A stretch of 5,359 bases of DNA, from assembly GCA_023423695.1 (NCBI GenBank), contig JAFAFA010000028.1, positions 1 through 5,359 of the forward strand, read 5' to 3'. Position 1 is the stretch's first letter. Every line of letters begins with the position of its first letter. The notes beneath the pieces were generated by a model that saw only the letters and a program-made list of their open reading frames with translations, did no database searches and was not told where the DNA came from. Shown here piece by piece: positions 1-5,359 of this stretch. This stretch comes from Pseudomonadota bacterium (GTDB lineage Bacteria > Pseudomonadota > Alphaproteobacteria > Azospirillales > Azospirillaceae). The translations under genes and the position numbers were made by a program.

Positions 1-290
1 AATACGGTGACTGCGAAGCCGAGCTTGCGGCGGCCGAAGAGCGTTTCGGCGTGCGCATCCACCGCTGGGACGACCTGGACCTGAAGGACGACTTCGACGG
101 AGCGGCGGCGCTGACGGCGAGCCTGGACCTGGTGATCTCGCCGGCGATGTCGGCGGGGGAACTGGCCGGGGCGCTGGGGGTGCCGGTCTGGCGCTTCGGC
201 CACCGCGACTGGACGCAGCTCGGCACCGGCGTCCGCCCCTGGTTCCCGGCCATGCGCCTGTTCCAGCCAAGCCCCGGCGAAGGGCTGGAG
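1..290 (+). repeat. Left arm of a 290-base, in-frame inverted repeat
   Basis: The reverse complement of the last 290 bases of the window matches this stretch, position p pairing with 5360-p. By eye there are five mismatches, at 128, 146, 271, 281 and 284. Those at 128, 146, 281 and 284 fall at third codon positions and are silent; 271 changes Ser to Asn. Runs of 127 and 124 bases are identical. Identity ends abruptly after base 290. The outer limit is not visible because the match reaches the window edge. The arm encodes the end of a glycosyltransferase domain (through RLFQPSPGEGLE). Confidence 0.97.
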
Positions 291-1997
291 ACGACGATGC
301 ACGCCATCGCCGGGGCCCTCCGCGCAGCATTGCCGGAAGGCGCCTTGCCGCAGCCCGCCCGGCCGCCCGCCCCGGCTGCGGCGCATGCCGTCCAGACCCC
401 GCCAGCCGACTTCGACGCCTTGCTGAATCATGCCGTCACCCTGCACCGCGCCGGCCATGCAGCGGAGGCGGAATCCGCCTATCGCGCCGCCCTCGCCGCC
501 GACCCGACGCGGGCCAACCCTGGACATGCCGATGCGCTGCATCTGCTGGGGCTTCTTCTGCACCAATCCGGGCACAGCGCCGACGCCCTGGACCTCATCG
601 CCGAGGCGTTGCGCCTCGATCCCGTCTTCCCCCATGCCTGGAACCATCTGGGCCTGATCCACGAGGCCGAAAAGCGGCATGCCGAATCCTCCCGCGCCTT
701 CGCCCGCGCGCTGGCGCTGCACCCCGCCTTCCCGGAAGCGCTGACCCATCTTGGGCTTGTCCATCAGACCGTCGGGCGGGTGGCGGAGGCCGTGCGGCTG
801 CACCGCCGCTCCGTCGCGCTCCAGCCCGAGAATCCGCCTGCCTTCGCCAATCTCGGCCATGCCTGCGAGTTGGAGGGACGAAGCGGCGAGGCGACTGCCC
901 ATTACCGGCGCGCGCTGGCCCTCCAGCCGGACTCCGCCGACGCCCACAACAACCTTGCCACCGTTGCGATGTACGCAGGGCGACAGGAGGAGACGAGGCG
1001 CCATCTGCAATACGCCTTGCGGATCGCCCCGAACTTTGCGCTCGCCGCCTGGAATCTCGGGCTGATCGACCTGACCGACGGCAGCCTCGTCCGCGGCTGG
1101 GATGGCTATGCCCGCCGCTTCTCCGCCCGGCAACTGCAGCGCGCCCGCAGGATCGACCGTCCGCTGTGGGATGGGGAAGGCTTGCGCGGACGCCGGCTGC
1201 TGGTCTGGTCGGAACAGGGAGTGGGCGATGAGATCCTGTTCGCCTCCTGCTTCGATGCGCTGCAGGGGCGGGAAGGGCCGGTGACGGTCGAATGCGACCG
1301 GCGGCTGGTCGGCCTGTTCGCCCGCTCCTTTCCATGGGTCTCGGTGCGGGGGGAAACCACCGACGGCGCCGGGCGGGAAACGGTGGATCCGCCCGATTGC
1401 GACCTGCAGATGCCGGCCGGCAGCCTGCCCGCCCTCACCCGCGACAGGCTGGACCGCTTCCCGCCCCGCCCTGCCTATCTGCGCCCCGATCCGGAACGTG
1501 TCGCGCTGTGGCGGAACAGGGTTGCCGCCCTGCCCGGCCTGCGGGTGGGGCTGGCTTGGCGCAGCCAGATCGTCACGGCACAGCGCGCCGCCGCCTACAC
1601 CGGTCTGATCGACTGGCTGCCTCTGCTCGACCTGCCCGGTGTCAGCGTCGTCACGCTGCAGTATGGCGACTGCGCTGCCGAGCTGGCGCGGGTGGAAACG
1701 GCGACGCGCCGGCTGCACCGCTGGGACGACCTGAACCTGAAGGACGATTTCGAAGGGGTTTCCGCCCTCATCGCCAATCTGGATCTGGTGATTGCGCCGG
1801 CGACCGCGGTGGGCGAACTGGCCGGTGCGCTGGGCGTTCCGGTCTGGCGGCTGGGCACCCGCGACTGGACCCAGCTGGGCGCCGGTGTGCGGCCCTGGTA
1901 CCCGTCGATGCGGCTGGTCCAGCCCGCTCCCGGCGAAGGGCTGGCCGCCGCAGCCGTGCAGGCGGTGCGCGCGCTGACCGCGCTGGCGCCGGCCTGA
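1..1997 (+). CDS. TPR protein with GT9-like glycosyltransferase modules, 5' end outside the window
   Basis: The frame is open from base 3, so the GTG at 51 is not a real start: the residues before it (YGDCEAELAAAEERFG) match the family pattern. Counting from base 51, residues 1-95 are the tail of a first glycosyltransferase domain. Residues 96-118 are an Ala/Pro linker, and 121-356 hold about six TPRs with the usual spacing (e.g. NPPAFANLGHACELEGRSGE). Residues 371-640 are a complete second domain with LLVWSEQGVGDEILFA, VECDRRLVGLFARSFP, LRVGLAWRS, LQYGDC and a donor-site-like DLVIAPATAVGELAGALG, ending PWYPSMRLVQP. This order resembles bacterial TPR proteins with a C-terminal GT-B domain related to GT9 heptosyltransferases. 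TPRs probably bind an acceptor protein or partner. No signal peptide or membrane segment is visible, so a cytoplasmic role in glycosylating a surface protein or polysaccharide is inferred. The donor sugar and acceptor are unknown. The next gene overlaps its stop codon. Confidence 0.85.
   Translation, partial: YGDCEAELAAAEERFGVRIHRWDDLDLKDDFDGAAALTASLDLVISPAMSAGELAGALGVPVWRFGHRDWTQLGTGVRPWFPAMRLFQPSPGEGLETTMHAIAGALRAALPEGALPQPARPPAPAAAHAVQTPPADFDALLNHAVTLHRAGHAAEAESAYRAALAADPTRANPGHADALHLLGLLLHQSGHSADALDLIAEALRLDPVFPHAWNHLGLIHEAEKRHAESSRAFARALALHPAFPEALTHLGLVHQTVGRVAEAVRLHRRSVALQPENPPAFANLGHACELEGRSGEATAHYRRALALQPDSADAHNNLATVAMYAGRQEETRRHLQYALRIAPNFALAAWNLGLIDLTDGSLVRGWDGYARRFSARQLQRARRIDRPLWDGEGLRGRRLLVWSEQGVGDEILFASCFDALQGREGPVTVECDRRLVGLFARSFPWVSVRGETTDGAGRETVDPPDCDLQMPAGSLPALTRDRLDRFPPRPAYLRPDPERVALWRNRVAALPGLRVGLAWRSQIVTAQRAAAYTGLIDWLPLLDLPGVSVVTLQYGDCAAELARVETATRRLHRWDDLNLKDDFEGVSALIANLDLVIAPATAVGELAGALGVPVWRLGTRDWTQLGAGVRPWYPSMRLVQPAPGEGLAAAAVQAVRALTALAPA
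1662..1946 (+). repeat. Diverged direct copy of the left repeat arm (second glycosyltransferase domain end)
   Basis: This stretch encodes YGDCAAELARVETATRRLHR and onward, the same domain end as bases 3-290, shifted by about 1656 bases with one codon of length difference. About 60 of 80 aligned residues agree. At DNA level the longest exact match I find is 18 bases (60-77 with 1716-1733). It shows that the protein is built of repeated modules, and it provides a comparison for how different ordinary paralogous modules are. Confidence 0.85.
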
Positions 1998-2689
1998 TGC
2001 CCGCCATCGGCACGCTGCTGACCCGAGCCTTCGACCACCACCAGACCGGCGGCTTCGATGAGGCGGCAGCGCTTTACCGCCACGTCCTGGAGAACGATCC
2101 GGCCAGCACGGAAGCACTGTACCGCTACGGACTTCTGATCGCCCAGCTCGGCCGGCTGGAGGACTCCGATGCGCTGCTCGCCCGAACCCTGGTGCTGGAA
2201 CCCGCCGATGCGGAGGCAGCAGTCAACCATGCCAAGATCCTGCGCGCGCTACGGCGGCCCGACATGGCGGCCCGTCGTTTCCGCCAAGCCCTGGTCCTGT
2301 CCCCCGCCCTGCTTGCCGCGCAGGAGGGGCTCGGCCATGCGGAGCGGGAACGCGGCGACGCCCCGGCGGCGGCAGGCGCCTATGGCCGGGCAGCACGGAT
2401 CGGCGCCGGTGCGGCACTGCTGCATCAATGGGGGATCGCACTCGACGGCCTCGGCCGCTCTGGAGACGCGGTGGCGGCGCTGCGCCGGTCGGCCCGGCTC
2501 GACCCGACGGTTCCATCGGTCGCCGCACGACTGGCTGCGATCCTCTACCGGCTCGGCCGCCATGGCGAGTCCGCATGGTGGTATCGCCGCATGCTGGTCC
2601 TCCAGCCCGGCCATGCGGATGCCCGGCGCGCACTGAACGTCATCGTTGGGCGGGCCGTCGGCCACGACAATGGACCAGTTCAGGTATAA
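1997..2689 (+). CDS. TPR-only protein, 230 residues, coupled to the upstream gene
   Basis: This reading frame opens with an ATG at 1997 that shares its A with the TGA stop of the preceding gene (TGATG). No good Shine-Dalgarno stands before it, which points to translational coupling and a shared operon. The protein is built almost entirely of about six TPRs: roughly residues 6-39, 40-73, 74-107, 108-140, 141-173 and 174-207. Each has the typical Gly/Ala/Pro spacing (e.g. TEALYRYGLLIAQLGRLEDS, ending VLEPADA). A short tail ends GHDNGPVQV. It lacks the glycosyltransferase motifs of its neighbours and has no signal peptide or membrane helix, so it is probably a cytoplasmic scaffold or acceptor-binding partner. 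Its partner cannot be identified from sequence. The same frame is open upstream to 1292, but that part only shadows the glycosyltransferase gene. The right-hand gene has no equivalent companion inside the window. Confidence 0.85.
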   Translation: MPAIGTLLTRAFDHHQTGGFDEAAALYRHVLENDPASTEALYRYGLLIAQLGRLEDSDALLARTLVLEPADAEAAVNHAKILRALRRPDMAARRFRQALVLSPALLAAQEGLGHAERERGDAPAAAGAYGRAARIGAGAALLHQWGIALDGLGRSGDAVAALRRSARLDPTVPSVAARLAAILYRLGRHGESAWWYRRMLVLQPGHADARRALNVIVGRAVGHDNGPVQV

Positions 2690-2774
2690 CCCTTCGGGTC
2701 AAAGGGTGAGATGGCCTCCGGTTGGTGCTGCGCAAAGTGATTTCAAGATCCCACCCCTGTGACCCACTGTCATA

Positions 2775-2788
2775 CAACCGAACGGTTG
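2775..2788. promoter_or_regulatory. Perfect 14-base dyad, possible operator
   Basis: CAACCGAACGGTTG is a perfect inverted repeat with six-base arms around AA, in the low-GC gap about 135 bases before the YdcH-family gene. A dyad of this size suits a dimeric helix-turn-helix repressor such as a TetR-type protein. A T run begins six bases later, so a weak terminator for the upstream TPR operon (CAACC, loop GAAC, GGTTG) is an alternative. Confidence 0.35.
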
Positions 2789-2874
2789 AGGCACTTTTTC
2801 GCATGGTTCGACCGCATAAAACGCAAGATTAGGGTTGTTCTGCAGTTCAGATGGGTGAACACTCATGTCACCGC

Positions 2875-2893
2875 CCCGTCACATTGTGGCGGG
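2875..2893 (+). promoter_or_regulatory. Leader hairpin upstream of the YdcH-family gene
   Basis: CCCGTCAC and GTGGCGGG can pair over eight positions, including one U-G wobble, around an ATT loop. The hairpin ends 17 bases before the ribosome binding site, so in a transcript it would sit in the 5' leader. There is no T run after it, so it is not an intrinsic terminator. A role in mRNA stability or translation is possible but not shown. Confidence 0.35.
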
Positions 2894-2910
2894 ACACGGA
2901 CTGATCCTAT

Positions 2911-2916
2911 GGAGAG
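2911..2916 (+). promoter_or_regulatory. Ribosome binding site of the YdcH-family gene
   Basis: GGAGAG lies six bases before the ATG at 2923. It fixes this ATG as the start rather than the later in-frame ATG at codon 15, and makes this 59-codon frame the real gene rather than the overlapping longer frames. Confidence 0.8.
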
Positions 2917-2922
2917 CGACTC

Positions 2923-3102
2923 ATGCACACTGAAGCTCGCCTTTCGTCTCTGCAAGAAAAGCACATGCGCCTCGATCGCGCGATCCTCGACGAGGAAAAG
3001 CGATCCTGGCCGGATGACAGCGCGGTGAAGCGCCTCAAGCTCGAAAAGCTGCACGTCAAGGAAGAGATCGATCGCCTGACGCGCTCCGGCACGATGAATT
3101 AA
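2923..3102 (+). CDS. YdcH/DUF465-family small protein, 59 residues
   Basis: An ATG at 2923 lies six bases after a GGAGAG ribosome binding site and opens a 59-codon frame ending in TAA. The product begins MHTEARLSSLQEKHMRLDRA and contains LDEEKRSWPDDSAVKRLKLEKLHVKEEIDRL. This matches the YdcH (DUF465) pattern: a short, highly charged two-helix coiled coil, with a turn at about residues 29-33 (WPDDS) and a closing K-x2-LK-x2-KL-x4-EI-x2-L heptad pattern. The length is typical of the family. The family is widespread in Proteobacteria and lacks a firmly established molecular role; it is likely a small cytoplasmic protein. Codon use is less extreme in GC than in the flanking genes. It has its own leader and is closed by two terminators, so it is probably monocistronic. 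The family call is confident; the function is unknown. Confidence 0.9.
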   Translation: MHTEARLSSLQEKHMRLDRAILDEEKRSWPDDSAVKRLKLEKLHVKEEIDRLTRSGTMN

Positions 3103-3122
3103 TCCCCCCAATTACAGCATCG

Positions 3123-3139
3123 CCCCTGAACGGGGTTTT
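3123..3139 (+). terminator. Short GC hairpin with TTTT, first of two tandem terminators
   Basis: CCCC and GGGG pair around TGAAC and are followed directly by TTTT. It lies 20 bases after the stop codon of the YdcH-family gene. Alone it is weak (four pairs), but it sits next to a stronger terminator. Confidence 0.55.
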
Positions 3140-3140
3140 G

Positions 3141-3178
3141 AAAGCCGGGTTGAGGCGATTAGCCTCACCCGGCTTTTT
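3141..3178. terminator. Strong, probably bidirectional intrinsic terminator
   Basis: AAAGCCGGG...TGAGGC (3141-3156) pairs with GCCTCACCCGGC plus TTT (3162-3176), giving about 15 pairs with one bulged T and the loop GATTA. The T run at 3174-3178 serves the + strand. On the - strand the same stem ends in TTT followed by CAAAA. It lies 38 bases after the YdcH-family stop codon and about 40 bases after the stop of the right-hand glycosyltransferase gene, so it probably ends both transcripts. Confidence 0.85.
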
Positions 3179-3218
3179 CAATGGCGACTTTTTAACGGTG
3201 GCTTCCACGGGGCTCCGT

Positions 3219-5359
3219 TCAGCCGGTCGGCCCACCGAGGCGCAACAACTCCGACGCCACCGTCGGCAGCAGATCGGCAACCTGCTGCCCCGGGCGGGTC
3301 CAGAACAGGCGCATCGACGGGAACCAGGGCCGCACGGCCGTTCCCAATGCCGTCCAGTCCCCCGTCCGCGCCAGCCGCCAGACCGGCGCGCCGAGCGCCG
3401 CCGCCAGTTCGCCCGTCGAGGTGGCAGGCGCGATCACCAAATCCAGCGCCGACATCAGCGCCGCGGTGCCGTCCAGATCGTTGCGCAGGTCGAGGTCGGA
3501 GAACAGATGCGGCGCTTGGCCGAAGGCCTTGGCCGCCACCGCCAGTTCCGCGCCGCAGTCGCCATACTGCAGGGTGATCGGCACAAGGCCGGGCAGGGTC
3601 AGCACCGGCCTCCAATCCTCGATGCGCGTGTAATCGGGCATGCGATCCGGATCCAGCTGGCCGCTGCGCCAGGCAATGCCGACCCGCAAGCCGTCGCCCA
3701 GCGCGGCCAGCCGCCGCCGCCATTCCCGCACCTCAGCCGGATCGGCCCGCAGGACTGGCTCGACGTTGGTGAAACCGGGCAGCGCACCCCCGAGATGGCG
3801 TGACAGCGAACCGATCGCGGCATGGCAATCGACATCCGCAACAGGTTCGTCCGGTGACGCCGGACGGGGACGGACCGTCGTCTGCGGGAAGGACCGGGCG
3901 AACAGCGGGACGAAGCGCGGATCGCATTCCACCACCACATGCCCGGCACGGGCGATCAACTCCGGCAAGCGCTGCGCGAACATCAACTCGTCGCCGATGC
4001 CCTGCTCGCGCCAGACCAGGATCCGCTTGCCCGCCGGGTCCTCTCCGGCCCAGGCCGGCACACCGGGACGGCGGGCCGCCGTCGCGAGGTCACGCGTGTC
4101 GAAGCGGCGGTCGTAGCCACCCCACCCCTGCGCCAGCCGCCCGGCGGCCAGATGCAGCACCCCGCCGTTGAAGGCGGCGGACGCGTGGCCGGGCTCCACC
4201 GCCAGGGCGCGGGCGCAGGAGAGACCGGCCGCCGCATCCTCCCCCAACTCGCGCAGAATCCTGCTGCGGTTCGCCAGCCCGTCGGCCAATGCCGGCTGCA
4301 GCGCCAGCGCCAGACGCCCGGCCCGCTCCGCCGCACCTGAACGTCCGAGGCGTCGCAGAGCCACCGACAGGTTAATCCAGCCGGCCACCAATTGCGGCGC
4401 CCGGCGCAGCGCCTTGACATGCGCCTGCTCCGCCTCACCCCAGCGACCGAGCCGGGCGAGCATCGCGCCGAGATTGTCATGTGCTTCGGCCAGTTCAGGG
4501 TCGGCGGCGACCGCCCACCCCTGCACCCGCAGGGCGGCCCCGCTCCGCCCCTGCCCGTCCAGGGCGTTGCCGAGATTGGTCAACGCCACGGCGTCGGCCG
4601 GCTGGAGGGCGAGAGCCGCCCGGAAACTCGACGACGCCTCCGCTGCCCGGCCGAGCGCCAGACGGACATTGCCGAGACTGATATGCGCCGTCGCATATCC
4701 GGGAGCGGCAGCAACCGCGGCGGCGATGCGCGGCTCGCCCCTTTCCGATGCGCCCAACTGGTGGTCGAGCAGGCCGGACAGGTGCAAGGCCACCGGGTCC
4801 CGTGGACGGCAGGCGAGCACACGCTCGTAGAGGGCGGCGGCGGCGGCCGCGTCACCGCCGCGGTGGGCGGCGACCGCCCGCTCCAAAAGATCGTCGGGAT
4901 CGCAATCGGAATCAGGGCCGGAATCAGGACTGGGAAGTGGAACCGGATCGACGGTTTCGCCGTCCCGTGCCTCCTCCACTCCGGCCGACGGCCCGCCCCC
5001 GCGCGGACCAACTTTGTCCAGTGACGAAGCGCTGGCGCACAAAGCCTTTGCCATCCGCCCCAGCACCGCCTCCAGTCCCTCGCCGGGGTTTGGCTGGAAC
5101 AGGCGCATGGCCGGGAACCAGGGGCGGACGCCGGTGCCGAGCTGCGTCCAGTCGCGGTGGCCGAAGCGCCAGACCGGCACCCCCAGCGCCCCGGCCAGTT
5201 CCCCCGCCGACATGGCCGGCGAGATCACCAGATCCAGGCTCGCCGTCAGCGCCGCCGCTCCGTCGAAGTCGTCCTTCAGGTCCAGGTCGTCCCAGCGGTG
5301 GATGCGCACGCCGAAACGCTCTTCGGCCGCCGCAAGCTCGGCTTCGCAGTCACCGTATT
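3219..5359 (-). CDS. TPR protein with GT9-like glycosyltransferase modules, 5' end outside the window
   Basis: This is the convergent counterpart of the left-hand large gene. Its frame is open to the right edge, so the GTG at 5309 is not the start. Counting from 5309, residues 1-92 are the tail of a first glycosyltransferase domain, nearly identical to that of the left gene. Residues 93-137 are a Pro/Ser/Asp linker with PDSGPDSD. Residues 138-405 hold about seven or eight TPRs, and 418-690 a complete second domain: ILVWREQGIGDELMFA, VECDPRFVPLFARSFP, LRVGIAWRSG, LQYGDC, DLVIAPATSTGELAAALG, PWFPSMRLFW. The last 290 nucleotides before the right edge form the inverted repeat with the left gene; downstream the proteins are only homologous. 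TPR number, linker and domain sequence all differ, so acceptor or donor specificity may differ. No signal peptide or membrane helix is visible. A cytoplasmic glycosyltransferase role is inferred from family resemblance; the substrate is unknown. Confidence 0.85.
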   Translation of the reverse strand, partial: YGDCEAELAAAEERFGVRIHRWDDLDLKDDFDGAAALTASLDLVISPAMSAGELAGALGVPVWRFGHRDWTQLGTGVRPWFPAMRLFQPNPGEGLEAVLGRMAKALCASASSLDKVGPRGGGPSAGVEEARDGETVDPVPLPSPDSGPDSDCDPDDLLERAVAAHRGGDAAAAAALYERVLACRPRDPVALHLSGLLDHQLGASERGEPRIAAAVAAAPGYATAHISLGNVRLALGRAAEASSSFRAALALQPADAVALTNLGNALDGQGRSGAALRVQGWAVAADPELAEAHDNLGAMLARLGRWGEAEQAHVKALRRAPQLVAGWINLSVALRRLGRSGAAERAGRLALALQPALADGLANRSRILRELGEDAAAGLSCARALAVEPGHASAAFNGGVLHLAAGRLAQGWGGYDRRFDTRDLATAARRPGVPAWAGEDPAGKRILVWREQGIGDELMFAQRLPELIARAGHVVVECDPRFVPLFARSFPQTTVRPRPASPDEPVADVDCHAAIGSLSRHLGGALPGFTNVEPVLRADPAEVREWRRRLAALGDGLRVGIAWRSGQLDPDRMPDYTRIEDWRPVLTLPGLVPITLQYGDCGAELAVAAKAFGQAPHLFSDLDLRNDLDGTAALMSALDLVIAPATSTGELAAALGAPVWRLARTGDWTALGTAVRPWFPSMRLFWTRPGQQVADLLPTVASELLRLGGPTG
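5070..5359 (-). repeat. Right arm of the 290-base, in-frame inverted repeat
   Basis: This is the reverse complement of bases 1-290 with five differences (5232, 5214, 5089, 5079 and 5076). It encodes the same domain end in the oppositely oriented gene, in the same reading frame, through RLFQPNPGEGLE. It lies about 4.8 kb from its partner and, like it, continues to the edge of the window. Confidence 0.97.

Larger units (their letters stand above)
2690..2922 (+). promoter_or_regulatory. Intergenic leader and probable promoter region of the YdcH-family gene
   Basis: This 233-base gap contains no credible gene and is visibly less GC-rich than the coding DNA around it, with short A and T runs near 2795-2835. 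It must hold the start of transcription for the small gene unless that gene is read through from the TPR operon. No convincing -35/-10 pair with 16-18 base spacing was found; candidates such as TTGTTC at 2835 with AACACT at 2858 match only half of each consensus. No strong terminator follows the TPR gene: ACCCTT/AAGGGT (2689-2707) can form a six-pair stem but lacks a T run. Confidence 0.4.

Noticed and set aside
51..53. GTG at 51 (and its mirror at 5309) as the start codon of the large genes
   Set aside because: The frame stays open upstream with family-conserved residues (YGDC...), and no ribosome binding site precedes the GTG. It is an internal Val codon.
595..1335. Long antisense frame (246 residues, Arg/Gly/Pro-rich) and similar shadows on both strands
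   Set aside because: Such frames are expected in high-GC DNA opposite real genes. Composition is skewed to Arg, Pro, Gly and Ser, and no domain pattern is seen.
1292..1996. N-terminal extension of the TPR-only gene upstream to 1292
   Set aside because: That part is an Arg/Ala/Pro-rich out-of-frame reading of the glycosyltransferase gene. Recognisable TPRs begin only after the ATG at 1997.
2757..2774. CRP/FNR-like site (TGTGACCCACTGTCAT)
   Set aside because: Only one half matches TGTGA; the second half is not TCACA and the dyad is only four bases, so this is expected by chance.
2889..2914. Promoter with TTGTGG at 2885 and CTATGG at 2908
   Set aside because: The spacing is right, but the -10 would overlap the ribosome binding site, leaving no leader; both boxes also match poorly.
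2759..3028. 89-residue + strand reading frame overlapping the small gene
   Set aside because: It starts in the intergenic gap without a ribosome binding site, reads the YdcH-family gene in the wrong frame and has no recognisable pattern.
1..5359. Composite or simple insertion element bounded by terminal inverted repeats
   Set aside because: The repeats are coding and in frame within two real genes. No transposase, integrase or target-site duplication is visible, and the arms run off the window edges.

Overview
The window is high-GC DNA with strong G/C preference at third codon positions. It carries alphaproteobacterial-looking genes, including a YdcH/DUF465 small protein and TPR proteins fused to a GT9-like glycosyltransferase domain. 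An Azospirillum-like member of the Rhodospirillales is the best guess, made from gene style alone. No tRNA, rRNA, CRISPR array or transposase was seen.

Layout: two large genes face each other, and both run off the window at their 5' ends. The left gene (+ strand, 1-1997) and the right gene (- strand, 3219-5359) each encode the tail of one glycosyltransferase domain, then a linker, a TPR array and a second, complete glycosyltransferase domain. The left gene is followed, with a one-base stop/start overlap, by a 230-residue protein made only of TPRs (1997-2689). A 233-base, less GC-rich intergenic stretch with two dyads leads to a 59-residue YdcH-family gene (2923-3102) with a clear ribosome binding site. 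Two hairpin terminators (3123-3178) separate it from the end of the right gene, and the larger one looks bidirectional.

The most striking structure is a 290-base inverted repeat at the two ends of the window (1-290 and 5070-5359). It differs at only 5 positions, 4 of them silent. It lies inside both big genes, in the same reading frame and at the same place in the protein. Beyond it the two proteins are clearly diverged. Recombination across it would invert the middle of the window and exchange the downstream TPR plus glycosyltransferase halves of the two genes in frame. It could therefore act as a coding-exchange switch for surface glycosylation. That is an inference; gene conversion between ordinary paralogues would explain the sequence just as well.

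Together the two big genes and the TPR-only protein look like part of a protein- or polysaccharide-glycosylation locus. The acceptor cannot be read from this window. The YdcH-family gene appears to be an independent small transcription unit between the two convergent genes.
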